Shown piece after piece: positions 34,970 through 46,680 of a stretch of 64,000 nt of DNA. Source of the stretch: Adineta vaga (taxonomy: Eukaryota > Rotifera). The notes beneath the pieces are model-generated. The model was not told where the DNA came from. It saw nothing but the letters and a program-made list of their open reading frames with translations, and searched no databases. The DNA lies in the NCBI GenBank assembly GCA_021613535.1, contig CP075497.1:12710001-12774000 (forward strand). Direction: 5' to 3'. Position 1 is the first letter of the stretch. Each line of letters starts with the position of its first letter. A program made the position numbers and the translations under genes.

Positions 34970-35467
34970 TTAATTAACAGCAATATAAAGAATAGTTAAT
35001 GTTGATCGTCCAATTGGATGTCTACCACCTAGCATTGCTTTTTGTGCTGGATCTAATTCCCATGAAGCATTCATTTGAATATTTTGAGCAGTTTGTTGAT
35101 AGGTAAATCGAACTCCACGATGTCTTTGATTAATTTCTTCAACAGCTTTCATTCCTGCTTGTGTTTTTAAATTTAAACGCATTGGACGTTCAGATGTATT
35201 ATATGCTTTACTTAGACCAACTTGACTATGTGCAGCACATTTATTTATATAATTAATTGCATTTTGATATTCTTCTACAGTCATTTTACCTTTTAACCAA
35301 CTTGGATCAAGAAGAGAATTGGGATTAAAAAAACCATTTGCGCCTTCAACTTTGATAATTCCACCATTCATTAGTTCAGCCATTGGTAAATGAGGTGTTA
35401 ATTTACCTATTTCTGATTCAGCTTCTTCAGCTGAATATGTTGTTAATAAACCAACTGCACAACCCAT
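34970..35467 (-). CDS. hypothetical protein, possible N-myristoylation
   Basis: This is an intronless 165-residue ORF starting MGCAVGLLTTYSAEEAE. Gly2-Cys3 would allow myristoylation plus palmitoylation and so membrane tethering. The body is soluble-looking with helices (MTVEEYQNAINYINKC, MKAVEEINQRHRG) and no TM segment. I do not recognise the family. The ORF is well supported by its length, its codon use like the neighbours and its clear ATG. Confidence 0.65.
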   Translation of the reverse strand: MGCAVGLLTTYSAEEAESEIGKLTPHLPMAELMNGGIIKVEGANGFFNPNSLLDPSWLKGKMTVEEYQNAINYINKCAAHSQVGLSKAYNTSERPMRLNLKTQAGMKAVEEINQRHRGVRFTYQQTAQNIQMNASWELDPAQKAMLGGRHPIGRSTLTILYIAVN

Positions 35468-35469
35468 TT

Positions 35470-36139
35470 AAAAAAAATTATTTTTCTTATAAAATAATTT
35501 CTAAAAACTTTCACTAGTTTTTATAGCATGTATTTAATATTTCTCTGACGTTTACATTTTCTTCCAATAATAAGAGAAGAACAGTGAAAAAAATCTGTTG
35601 TCAACGTAACGTGTCGATTCCTTTTATTGTTCTACGTCACACTTTGACGTATTTCTTTCCACTCTTTAAGAACAATCATATTAATTCAAACAGTCTAAGT
35701 TGTTTTCGTACGTCAATGATTAGAAAAAGAAAAGGAATTTTTGAAATGTACTCAGAAGTCTTTGACATAAATACTAACATGAAATACTTTCCAAATGTAT
35801 GCCATTTTACCTGAATATTTCATAGAGAAATAACATTCCTAACTTTGTTTTACATAAATCATAGTTAATAAGAATATCAAAAGACAAACATTTTTAATTA
35901 ATTGTAATAATAGGAAAGATTCGATGATTTTAATTCATGTCTTAATGATCTTTTATCTCTTTAAAAAGAAAAATGGATAGATCATATCTTTGACTGTTAT
36001 GTAAAAGACTAATTTTCAAATAAAAAAAATTAAGAATATTGTTTTCACCGATTTATTAAGCTTATCAGTATTTTTTGTAGTGATCATGATCATATGATAA
36101 TAAATAGAAAATAAAGTACAGAAAAATCACTTGAGATAT
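35470..36139. other. intergenic, no gene seen
   Basis: An ORF on the plus strand (35584-35814) has no domain, signal peptide or splice support. The remainder is AT-rich. Nothing further was seen. Confidence 0.45.
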
Positions 36140-36570
36140 TTAATATTCAACTGGTTCCTAAAAATGAAAAAATTCTTGTTCTTTATTTATCTATACGAAA
36201 ATACCTATGTGAAATCAACAAATCTGCCAAACAATTCTAAAATTGAATGAGTGAATTGATTTTTATCTATGTATTCTTTTAATGTATCACCAAATTTGTT
36301 TCATAAATACATAAACATTTCACAGCGTTGACCAAGACGACGATTCCGGCCGGAATACTGCTTCTATGAAATCCTCGGAAGTCCACGGAACTTCCCGTTT
36401 CTGAGCCGAACGGTTCGACCTGAATGTTCTTCATGAAATTTTTAGTTTGGTTTGGAGTTGCATACCCCCAGAGTTGCCAATCTCTGATTGTGTAAGAAAA
36501 TGATTCATTTTTTGTGGTAGTTATTATATCAGGGTCGAGTTGTTCTTTACTACTCAATTCTTTGATTTCT
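36140..36570 (-). pseudogene. decayed relative of the orphan gene at 38852-40011
   Basis: An open stretch reads ESFSYTIRDWQLWGYATPNQ and continues to AVKCLCIYET. After a one-step frame change it continues as KFGDTLKEYIDKNQFTHSI. Then comes a GT..AG intron and a last mini-exon EPVEY-stop. The intact orphan gene has FGDSIQENIDKDQLSASI, an intron at the same place, and the mini-exon KPLGHCRT-stop. The shared tail and intron position indicate common origin. The frame break and the absence of an upstream part indicate decay, although an unrecognised intron could also explain the break. Confidence 0.5.
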
Positions 36571-36764
36571 TAATAAAATCAATCGATTCGATTTATCTGA
36601 TAAAATATTCTATGTTAAAGACAGACAGATATAAATGTATTGACATATTTTTCAATAGTAATATACATTGTAGAAAAACGACATATGTATTTTTTTCTGA
36701 TTTTTATTGCATTGATTGAGGCGACAAAAACAAACTATTCACAAGTAAACGAAAAGATTAGAAT

Positions 36765-38440
36765 TAAGTTTTCTTTCCGATACTTTAATTCTCAAACTGA
36801 ATATTATCTTTCTTCTAAGTAACTGGTTGAAAACAAAAAAGAATCTGTTAATGTGGGTGTTCGATATATTTATCTTTTGATAATCAAGTTTCTTTTTTTC
36901 TTCTGTGTGAATAATAACCAACTGATATTTTGATTATATTTATCTGACTGATTGAAAAGTTTTACATGAAAAAAATAAATCTAAAAGAATAATGCTGAAA
37001 CTTTTATTAATTCTCTCGTTAATAATAAACATAAATTCATTGAAAATTGATGAATATATATCTTCAGTAGAAGTTTTAATTCAAGATGAAAAATTTCTTG
37101 AAGAATATACAAAATGGTCATTAAAATTATTTTCAACAGAAGATTATATTTATGGTAAACAGAATCAACAATTTCCATGTGAAATTAATTCAAAAAGACA
37201 AATCAATAATTCACTAACAGTTCATACACTTCGTCCAAATGATATTCAATGTGTTGGAGCTATTGGAGATAGTTTAACAGCTGGATTAGGTGCGCATGCT
37301 TTAACACCTGTGGGATTATTTACTGAAAATCGAGGTAAATTTAATATGATATATATATATAGAAAATAACTTTGATGATTGAAGGTGTTTCATGGTCAAT
37401 TGGTGGTGATTATTCATTTAAACAATTAGTTACATTACCAAATATTCTTCGTCAATATAATCCTCAATTAAAAGGTTTTTCAACAAAACAATCATTAATT
37501 TTTGGAAAAGGACAAAATTCCTCACATAATGCTCTTAATGTTGGTAAGTTTATCGTTTTTCTTAATGTTAACTATTCTATTTCGAGAAAGAAAAATTTTA
37601 TTAAGCAAAATCCGGTGATCGATCTTATCATATGATTGATCAAATAAAAATTCTTCATAAAAGATTAATATCAAATGAATATTGTCATATAAATGATGAT
37701 TGGAAAATGATAACATTTTTTATTGGAGTAAGTTGAGATCGAAATCAATTGATTTGATTTGAATTATTTGATTATAGGGAAATGATTTATGTATATTTTG
37801 TGAAGATCTAAATAAACATTCTCCATTAAATTTTACACATTACGTTGAAGAAACATTGGATTATCTTCATGCAAATTTTCCTCGTACATTCGTTAATCTT
37901 GTTCTTGTTCTTGATGTACGTAATGTTGAAAAATTAAATGCTGGTGGAACTGTTTGTAAATTACTTCATAATCGAACATGTCCATGTGCTGCTTTTCCTT
38001 CTGATGATGATCGAAGAACATTAAGTGAATGGATTCCATTATATCATAAATATATTGTGGATTTAATTAATACGGGAAAATATGATACACGAGATGATTT
38101 TACTGTTGTTATTCAACCGTTTATGGCACACACGCAAATTCCTTTAGTTGATGGAGAAATTGATTATAGTTTTTTTGCTCCAGATTGTTTTCATTTTAGT
38201 GGTTTGTCTAGTTATTTCTAAAGTCTGTTTGATACTTATTTCATATATTTGTAGGTAAAGGACATTCACGTGCTTCATTATCATTATGGAATAATATGCT
38301 TGAACAAGTTGGAGAAAAGAAATGGGAATGGCATCAAGGTGAAACATTGGAATGTCCAACTGAAGAAAGACCTTATTTTGCTACAAGATTAAATTCTCAT
38401 CAATCATTCGAAAAAATTCCTTTAATTAAATCAAAAGGAA
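36765..38440. repeat. left copy of a 1.67-kb direct duplication
   Basis: This matches 41363-43038 at a constant offset of 4,598 bp, with scattered single-base differences and no visible indels through exons, introns and 5' flank. It contains the first phospholipase B1-like gene. Confidence 0.9.
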
Positions 38441-38448
38441 TTTCATAA
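36992..38448 (+). CDS. phospholipase B1-like SGNH/GDSL lipase, copy 1
   Basis: There are five exons: 36992-37334, 37385-37543, 37606-37727, 37778-38201 and 38255-38448. They encode about 413 residues. A signal peptide ([16 protein letters not shown]) is followed by the SGNH block I with the catalytic Ser, [16 protein letters not shown]. Next are [28 protein letters not shown], block III FFIGGNDLC with its Gly/Asn oxyanion residues, [17 protein letters not shown], and block [16 protein letters not shown] carrying the Asp-x-x-His pair. This is the animal PLB1 domain arrangement, but as a single domain and without the C-terminal membrane anchor of vertebrate PLB1. It should be a secreted phospholipase/lysophospholipase. 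Confidence 0.9.
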
Positions 38449-38851
38449 ATTCTTTTAATAAACTTTATTTCAGTTTTGAAAATAAAATCTTCTTTTCCTG
38501 TCTGATATTCGATTAAATAATCATTTTTATTGATGAAAATATCAAATGGAATCACAAATCTTACCATGAAATTTCCCGTTTAAAAAAAAGAATGACATTG
38601 AAAAACTCAAGGAGAAAAAAAGAGTGCCATTCGATGATTTTGTTTTATGTCTTAATATTCTTAGTTTTAATTATTAGATATATAAATAAATAATTATTAT
38701 TCAAGTCGAAAAAATCAAGAATAACTTGTTTTTCATTCATTTCTTTTTATTTGATTTCTGAAGAAATAGAGAAGAAAAATGCAGAAAATGATTAAATATT
38801 ATAACATAATGAAAGAGAAATAAATAAATGTCGAACAAAAGTAAACGAACT

Positions 38852-40011
38852 TTAAGTTCGACAATGCCCAAGTGGTTTCTAAAAGAGAAAAAAAATCTTC
38901 TTCTTTACAAATCTTAGCGAGAAAAAATATCTATGAAACTTACAAATCCACCAAGCATTTTCGAAATGGAAGCAGATAATTGATCTTTATCGATATTTTC
39001 CTGTATTGAATCTCCAAAGACATTACGTATGTATGTTAATATTTCATACAGTTGCTCTTCATGAACCTTAAGATCGTATAATAATCTTATCTTGGTATTT
39101 GTAATATCAACTAAAAATAAAGAAAAGAAATCAAGATTTTCTTTTTGTAGAAAATTTTACTTGGTCGAACAGAACAATATTCTTTGAGAAAATGTTCTAT
39201 TCTTGTGGCAGTTGCAATATTATATTCAAGACGTTCTTCACTATTCAATTGATTAATTTCCAACGATGACCAACTATCATATGGACCACTGGAAAACGAT
39301 TCATCTTCTGGAAGAAAAAACAATAAACTAAATATTTATTATTCAAAGCTTAGAATATTTACTTCGTTTTGATTTGGATTGATGTTTGATCTAGATGAAA
39401 AATAATTCTTTGAATAAATCAGATTAATATGTATAACTGACTGTTCACCATGATAAGATCTTTTCTTTTTTGTTGGATTTTCGTTTATATCTGATGAAGA
39501 TGAGAAAGTATTTTCATTTCCTAAAAAAAGTTAATAAAATGATCGTTTCCATTGAATATGTTTGTTTCTTATTTCTATTTACCAATTGATAATTGATGTT
39601 CTCTATTCAAAGCAATTGATTTCATTTGTTTAATAAAACGTTCGATATTGACTTGAAATGCCGATCGAATCTTTTTTGTCTCCTCATCGAATAAATATTT
39701 TTGACTTTCAATACTCAACAATTTTTTATCCTTTTCGATAACAGCAATAATATCAACACTAATCAGACAATGAGCCGAATCAATATCAATTTCTCCTAGA
39801 AATCGGCTCATCTTTTCTCCATGTACTTCTTTAACCAATTGAAGAAATTCGATACGACCGCGTGCATAATAAATCTTTCTAAGTAAAGGAGAAAACTTCT
39901 TCTTTCTAAAATAGAATCAACAATTCTATACGTATTTTCTGTCCAAAATGTTAACAAAACATCATAATATACATACGCTGCGCATTGTGAGATTGATGTC
40001 ATTTTGTTCAT
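38852..40011 (-). CDS. orphan multi-exon protein
   Basis: I read a start at MNKMTSISQC (40011) and splicing at GTATGT to AG before 39877. Further exons contain REHQLSIG, NENTFSSSSDINENPTKKKR, DQTSIQIKTK, DESFSSGPYDSW..EYCSVRP, IDITNTKIRLLYDLKVHEEQ, and a last mini-exon KPLGHCRT-stop at 38852. About 280 residues result. The N-terminal third is helical and charged (IEFLQLVKEVHGEKMSRFLG, FQVNIERFIKQMKSIALN). The middle is Ser/Asn/Lys-rich with a possible nuclear signal (PTKKKRS). No known domain was recognised. A broken relative lies at 36140-36570, so this is a small lineage family. Confidence 0.6.
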
Positions 40012-40842
40012 ATTAATAAGTCCAACAATGTTTGTTTTCGAATGGAAATCAAATGAATTCTTCAAAGATATTGTTCACTTATATATGTAACCTTTCTTTC
40101 ATTCAATCGAAAGAAGAGAATTGGCCGAATGATATTGACCAAGATGAAAATAATTATAGATGACACTCGAGTATGTTTGACATATACGAAGGAAAATCTT
40201 TCTGTAAGAATATTGTGTTCTTTTTAGAGTTTATAATAGAATCGATAAATATTCATGTAATTACTTTTTAATGAAAATATTTATTTCAATAAATCGAAAT
40301 ATAATAAAAATATTTCATATATGTGTTTGCTTTTATCTCTTTTTTTTAAACCTTCCTCCTAAAAAAATCGAAATCTTTTCAGATAAGTCTATAGGTGAAT
40401 ATTATCAAACCTGGAGAAGAAGAATCAATAGGGTTTTGAGGTTAATTCTCTTCGAAAAAGTGGATATTAGATTAGACGGTGGTTTTACCAACGTATTTCC
40501 AGCATTGCTCTACCTGAGTACGAAATAAACCCAAATCTTATTTTTGACAGAGCGTCAAAAACTACAGGTCTTATGAAAGTCATTTTTTGATGAAGTTGTT
40601 CTATTATTATACCGAAAAGCGTTTTCGTAATTTGTGTTCTATTTTTTTTGGAATGTTTTGAGTGTCTTAATTTGTCAACTATTTTTTTCCCTTACCATAG
40701 AAGATTTTATTCCAAAAAAAGAGCCTCATAGATCCTGTATCTTGAGATGCTCTTTCTAACAAAAGAAAATCTATATAATCGATGAGAATTCAAAGAGAAA
40801 TCTGGCGGGCAAAATATATCATTCTTTTACCCTTGTTCAATA

Positions 40843-41358
40843 TCAGTGTGAAGCTAGCACCACGAAACTATGAGTTTTGTAAAAACGAATTCCCGTCGAT
40901 AAAAATGAGTCTATTCGACGCAGAATTTAATTCTGAGTCGAATGGTGACATTTTTATTCACGGGAAAACGATAGAAAAAACTTTTCTTTGATCTATATTT
41001 GTCTTCTACACATGTATATGCATCATTATACGACATTCGGCACGCAATTTCTCTGCACAGAATGAATTCCCGTCCATGAAAAAGTGTGTGTTTGACGCAG
41101 AATTTGATTCTGCATCGAATGGCGCTACTTTCATTCACGGGAAAACGATGAGGACGAAGCTTACCTCGATTTTTATTTTCCTCTCATACTTACATATATA
41201 AAAGAAAAACTCGAATAAAATTTGTCCATTCGTTTTCCCGTGAATGAAAGCAGCGCCATTCGACTCAGAATCAAATTCTGCATCGAATAGACTCATTTCT
41301 ATCGACGGGAATTCGTCTTCAAAAAACTCTTAGTTTCGTGGTGCTAGCTTCACACTGA
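40843..41358. mobile_element. mariner-type MITE (516 bp) with TA target duplication
   Basis: The ends are inverted repeats starting TCAGTGTGAAGCTAGCACCA. About 30 bp match nearly perfectly, and the similarity extends further inward (the CCCGTCGAT..TTCGAC region). The element is flanked by TA on both sides (40841-40842 and 41359-41360). Inside are several degenerate copies of a GAATTCCCGTC..TTCTGAGTCGAA..CGGGAAAACGAT block. There is no transposase ORF. The TA flanks point to Tc1/mariner mobilisation. It sits exactly at the left edge of the second phospholipase duplication. Confidence 0.8.
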
Positions 41359-41362
41359 TAAT

Positions 41363-43038
41363 TAAGTTTTCTTTCCGATACTTTAATTCTCAAACTGAAT
41401 ATTATCTTTCTTCTAAGTAACTGGTTGAAAACAAAAAAGAATCTGTTAATGTGGGTGTTCGATATATTTATCTTTTGATAATCAAGTTTCTTTTTTACTT
41501 CTGTGTGAATAATAACCAACTGATATTTTGATTATATTTATCTGATTGATTGAAAAGTTTTACATAAAAAAAATAAATCTAAAAGAAAAATGCTGAAATT
41601 TTTATTAATTCTCTCGTTGATAATAAACATAAATTCATTGAAAATTGATGAATATATATCTTCAGTAGAAGTTTTAATTCAAGATGAAAAATTTCTTGAA
41701 GAATATACAAAATGGTCATTAAAATTATTTTCAACAGAAGATTATATTTATGGTAAACAGAATCAACAATTTCCATGTGAAATTAATTCAAAAAGACAAA
41801 TCAATAATTCACTAACAGTTCATACACTTCGTCCAAATGATATTCAATGTGTTGGAGCTATTGGAGATAGTTTAACAGCTGGATTAGGTGCGCATGCTTT
41901 AACACCTGTGGGATTATTTACTGAAAATCGAGGTAAATTTAATATGATATATATATATAGAAAATAACTTTGATAATTGAAGGTGTTTCATGGTCAATTG
42001 GTGGTGATTATTCATTTAAACAATTAGTTACATTACCAAATATTCTTCGTCAATATAATCCTCAATTAAAAGGTTTTTCAACAAAACAGTCATTAATTTT
42101 TGGAAAAGGACAAAACTCCTCACATAATGCTCTTAATGTTGGTAAGTTTATCGTTTTTCTTAATGTTAACTATTCTATTTCGAAAAAGAAAAATTTTATT
42201 AAGCAAAATCCGGTGATCGATCTTATCATATGATTGATCAAATAAAAATTCTTCATGAAAGATTAATATCAAATGAATATTGTCATATAAATGATGATTG
42301 GAAAATGATAACATTTTTTATTGGAGTAAGTTGAGATCGAAATCAATTGATTTGATTTGAATTATTTGATTATAGGGAAATGATTTATGTATATTTTGTG
42401 AAGATTTAAATAAACATTCTCCATTAAATTTTACACATTACGTTGAAGAAACATTGGATTATCTTCATGCAAATTTTCCTCGTACATTTGTTAATCTTGT
42501 TCTTGTTCTTGATGTACGTAATGTTGAGAAATTAAATGCTGGTGGAACTGTTTGTAAATTACTTCATAATCGAACATGTCCATGTGCTGCTTTTCCTTCT
42601 GATGATGATCGAAGAACATTAAGTGAATGGATTCCATTATATCATAAATATATTGTGGATTTAATTAATACGGGAAAATATGATACACGAGATGATTTTA
42701 CTGTTGTTATTCAACCGTTTATGGCACACACGCAAATTCCTTTAGTTGATGGAGAAATTGATTATAGTTTTTTTGCTCCAGATTGTTTTCATTTTAGTGG
42801 TTTGTCTAGTTATTTCTAAAGTCTGTTTGATACTTATTTCATATATTTGTAGGTAAAGGACATTCACGTGCTTCATTATCATTATGGAATAATATGCTTG
42901 AACAAGTTGGAGAAAAGAAATGGGAATGGCATCAAGGTGAAACATTGGAATGTCCAACTGAAGAAAGACCTTATTTTGCTACAAGATTAAATTCTCATCA
43001 ATCATTCGAAAAAATTCCTTTAAATAAATCAAAAAAGA
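41363..43038. repeat. right copy of the 1.67-kb direct duplication
   Basis: This pairs with 36765-38440. Homology starts at ATTAAGTTTTCTTTCCGATA, directly after the MITE, and ends in the last codons of the phospholipase gene, where the two stop regions diverge. Confidence 0.9.
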
Positions 43039-43043
43039 TTTAA
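41590..43043 (+). CDS. phospholipase B1-like SGNH/GDSL lipase, copy 2
   Basis: The exon layout is identical to copy 1, shifted by 4,598 bp. All SGNH blocks are intact ([24 protein letters not shown]). Differences are few: an N-terminal Leu to Phe in the signal peptide, otherwise mostly silent or intronic changes. The C-terminus differs (NKSKKI-stop instead of IKSKGIS-stop) because homology ends there. Both copies look functional. Confidence 0.9.
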
Positions 43044-43049
43044 AACGTC

Positions 43050-43540
43050 GCTTTTTTCTTTTCAATTTACTTCAATAAAAAGAAATTTCTACTATTCAAT
43101 TTCGAATCTTACTAAGATTGACTTCAGATTAATTTAAACGTTGTTTAATAATAGAACAGTTACCTTATTATCGAAAAATACAGATTTATAATGAGAAATG
43201 TATTCTTTAGAATACTTTGATGAATAATCGCAAATAACGGAGTATTGTTTTTCTTCTCCGCATTTTCTATGAAAACGAAATTGTTTATTTGTATATTTAT
43301 ATCTATATGAGAAGAAAAAAATAACATTCCTAGCATAATCAACCTACCTATAGGTCATTTTTTCGGTGAGAAACCGAATTTTATTTTCGAATGAATACCT
43401 GGAAAGCTATCTTGTAATTATAATGATAAAAGCAGTGGAGCACGAAAAATATCTTCAATGAAGAAATAAAACTATATAATATTGAGATACAAATCAAGTA
43501 TTCAATTCTTTTTATAGCATATAAATCGATCATTTGTGTG
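43050..43540. other. intergenic, no gene seen
   Basis: AT-rich spacer between phospholipase copy 2 and the TerB-like gene, presumably holding the latter's promoter. Nothing else was recognised. Confidence 0.45.
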
Positions 43541-43544
43541 TACA

Positions 43545-44099
43545 ATGGCAAACGATAAAGCAAAAGTTGATGAAAAAATAAACATGCACGATGTAGCTGC
43601 TGATTGGTTCTTTCAACAATATTATCATAGTGAAACACGGCCATATCATACACTTTACCATGATTATACGAAAACATTAATGAATTTAGCCGGAGCTGAT
43701 GGTGTATTAGCTGACAAAGAACGTCAATGGATCTTAGGTAATCTAGCAGCAAAAGGTGGCGATGAAAAAATGTACAATTTTTTCAAAACATATATGCCAA
43801 GTAAAGAGGATCTTGAGAAAATAATCAAAGAAAAACCAGGATTTACTGAAGTCGTATCTCGATCAACTATTTTCGACGCATTCATAGCTGCTTCCGCTGA
43901 CAATGAATTACACAAAGACGAACGAGATGCTATCTATCGATTGGGGCATACCATGGGCTTAGAAGATACACTTTTACAACAAATTGAAGATATGGCTGCT
44001 CGAGAAAAATCTCATCGACTTCAAGTTCTTAATCTTGTGTTTCCACAAGGTTTACAACATGCATGTGATACAGCCATTGTGGATTATAAGAATAATTAA
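43545..44099 (+). CDS. TerB-like (tellurite-resistance/DjlA-N fold) cytosolic protein
   Basis: This is an intronless ORF of 184 residues from MANDKAKVDEK. It is all-helical, with two acidic metal-site-like repeats: AGADGVLADKERQWI (about residues 47-61) and ASADNELHKDERDAI (about 115-129). The spacing matches the TerB fold, where ADGxxxxxE motifs bind divalent metal. No signal peptide or TM is present. TerB proteins are common in bacteria and patchy in eukaryotes. The role here is unknown, and a bacterial origin is possible. Confidence 0.65.
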   Translation: MANDKAKVDEKINMHDVAADWFFQQYYHSETRPYHTLYHDYTKTLMNLAGADGVLADKERQWILGNLAAKGGDEKMYNFFKTYMPSKEDLEKIIKEKPGFTEVVSRSTIFDAFIAASADNELHKDERDAIYRLGHTMGLEDTLLQQIEDMAAREKSHRLQVLNLVFPQGLQHACDTAIVDYKNN

Positions 44100-44351
44100 A
44101 CATCGTTTGTCAGAAAATAAAATACGAATATTATAGAAATTGTTCACTAACAGTATTAACTATTTAACTTTTATTGATCTTATATAATACTATTTGATGA
44201 ATTGTTCTCTGACGAAAGTCTTATGATACTGAGCATATTCAGAGGTCGAAAGTTTGACTCCAATAACATAAGTTGAATCTCATAGAATCATATTGCGTGT
44301 TTTCAATTGAAAATGAATTCAGATTTAAAAAAATAAAAGATTTATTTAAAT

Positions 44352-45482
44352 TTAAAAGAAAGTTTTTTCTTCTTGATCTTGTTTTTGAATATTTTCATGC
44401 GTTCGATTAAAAATCGGTTCATGAATAAAACCATTTCGATGATAATGAGTTAATGATGATATGTACGGAATTAATTTTTCATACGAAAATTTAAAATCTT
44501 GTTGAACTTGATTCCTTTCGTGGAAAATTTCATTCGAAGTTTTTTCAATCCATTTGGAAGTTATTTCGAAAAAATGAATTCCTGATTGATAATGATTTTC
44601 TTTTGCTTGAATTTTTCCTTGATAATCTTGATGAATTTTGACTAACATTTCTTTTTCTTGATCATTTGGTGAAATATAATTAAAATCAGGATAATTTCCA
44701 TTTAATCTTTTCGGTAAATAATTCCTATCAATAAATTGATTTAAATCATCAAGATTTTTAATAAAATGAATTTTTTGTTGAACAACTGGATCTAACCAAG
44801 ATTTAATTAAATACCAACAACTATTAAATAACCAAGGAGCATTAACAATCAAAGCTAAACCAAGTGATTCAGGATAATAATTTTGAAGAAGATTAATGAG
44901 AAATTTAACATGTTGATAATCCATATTTTTCATTGAAAATCCATCCATATCGAAAAGAACAGTTACAGATTCATTGGGATATTTTAATAATTTTCTTCCA
45001 ATTTCCATTGAAAGAATTGTTAATTTTTCTGTTGATTCAGATGGAAATTGTCCTTTAATATGATCTTTAACTGAAACATAATTAATTGGTCGACCAAATT
45101 TATCTGAACAAATAAAAAATGTTTTTCCAGATAAAATTTCTTCATATTCAATTTGATTTTCACCATGGAAAAGAATATTTTGAATATCGATTTCAATTCT
45201 CCATTGAATTGTTTGAATTAATTGTTCTAAAGCTAATTGAATATTCCATTTTCTTGCTCTTAAAAATCGTAATAAAATCACATCAGGATTATCTAATCCA
45301 AATAAATAAAATAATTCTTTTTTCATATTTTCATTTTCTTCTTTATTAATATATTCCAAAAGAATTTTCCAAAATTCTTTTAAATTTTCTTTTTGATTTT
45401 TATCAAGATTATCTAAATCAATATAAAATATTTCTTTATCAAATTTCATTTCAATTCTTCTTACTAATATGTCCCGGATCAT
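44352..45482 (-). CDS. CRAL-TRIO (Sec14-like) lipid-binding protein
   Basis: This is a single-exon ORF of up to 376 residues. The CRAL-TRIO N-terminal domain has VILLRFLRARKWNIQLALEQ. The lipid-binding domain (about residues 115-275) has GKTFFICSDKFGRPINYVSV, VTVLFDMDGFSMKNMDYQHV and FLINLLQNYYPESLGLALIV, then NAPWLFNSCWYLIKSWLDP. A charged C-terminal extension of about 100 residues follows. Such proteins transfer or sense phosphoinositides or other hydrophobic ligands in the cytosol. The first Met is uncertain: MKFDKE, 11 codons downstream, is an alternative. A decayed 5' fragment of a paralogue lies at 48535-48830. Confidence 0.85.
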   Translation of the reverse strand: MIRDILVRRIEMKFDKEIFYIDLDNLDKNQKENLKEFWKILLEYINKEENENMKKELFYLFGLDNPDVILLRFLRARKWNIQLALEQLIQTIQWRIEIDIQNILFHGENQIEYEEILSGKTFFICSDKFGRPINYVSVKDHIKGQFPSESTEKLTILSMEIGRKLLKYPNESVTVLFDMDGFSMKNMDYQHVKFLINLLQNYYPESLGLALIVNAPWLFNSCWYLIKSWLDPVVQQKIHFIKNLDDLNQFIDRNYLPKRLNGNYPDFNYISPNDQEKEMLVKIHQDYQGKIQAKENHYQSGIHFFEITSKWIEKTSNEIFHERNQVQQDFKFSYEKLIPYISSLTHYHRNGFIHEPIFNRTHENIQKQDQEEKTFF

Positions 45483-46049
45483 TAGCTGTCATGTTGTTTT
45501 ATGAATAACAAATAATCAGATGGATTTTTGTTTATAGTTTTACCTTATAGACATGTGATTTGGTATAACCTTGACGAAAAGAAAAACAACGTCATATTAT
45601 TTCTCATTTGTATTTATAATCAAACAAAAGAAAAAAAATGTCTATATATTTCGTTCTTTTTTTTATTAATGAATATTTTTTGAAATCGAATAAAAAATGA
45701 AGAAATCTTTAGAAAAAATTAATCCAATCGTATATATTAATGTTTATGAATTTCCATTTATAAACTAAATTTTACTCATTATGGTAACGGAATGTAAAAA
45801 TCTTTTTTTTTATTTCAATTCTTTTATTATTCATTTTTCATAGTCATAGCTAAAATCATATATTTTAACATCTTTTTTGAAATACATGATTTAAATGGTT
45901 TGTTTTCTTTAAATTAAATGATTGGATTTTGTTTTTGATTGAAACGATAAATTCCGAAGAAATTCAAATGATTATGAATTATTGTTCATTAAACATTAGC
46001 TTGCCAACATTCAAATGAGGACGTGGACATATCATGTATCTTTTCTTAC

Positions 46050-46242
46050 CCATATATCCTCAACACAATGAGATATCTTATTTGATAGTTCGTGACATGT
46101 ATCTAGAAATGGATCTATCGTAATATTCTTGATAGAATTGAAATGAAAGCTTACCACTATTCCAACAAATACAAGGGCCATCACTATAAGCAGACGAAAA
46201 GACGATAGAGATAGACCAGCAAAAAATGATAGATGCACGCAT
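46050..46242 (-). CDS. short secreted Cys-rich peptide (5' part)
   Basis: Exon 1 (46242-46155) encodes the signal peptide MRASIIFCWSISIVFSSAYS followed by DGPCICWNS. A 52-nt GTAAGC..TAG intron leads to exon 2 (46102-46050), DTCHELSNKISHCVEDIW. Another GTAAGA donor follows. The 3' exon is not certain; one candidate ends within 25 nt of an AG near 46004. The mature peptide would have at least four Cys in a short chain. It could equally be a remnant. The family is unknown. Confidence 0.4.
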
Positions 46243-46680
46243 TTTTAAATAATATTCACGAGTCATCTATCATGAAACTAATGAGATACTTAATTATGTT
46301 ACGATTGTTTCAATACTTTCACAGAAATCGATTTTCTAATTTCAGTTCTCTACTATCACATCTTAAGTGAGAAAATCAATTAACATTTAGCTTTTATATT
46401 TTATTCATCGATAAAAAATTCAATTTCTTTTCATTTTTCATTCGAATATTTATTATAAAAATTAAAAAACGAATATTAATTAGTAATGAAAAAATCTTTA
46501 TTAATTACAGACGAATATAATGAACCATATTTTAAATATACATAGATGTCTTATATTAATCGATATATAAATTTACTATTTGAAGAGGGCGAAAAACGAA
46601 TCTGATTATTTTTATTGGCAATGAGTACACGATCATTGAATTTTATCTATTTATTGTTTTAAGAAAATTCAAAGCAAAAT

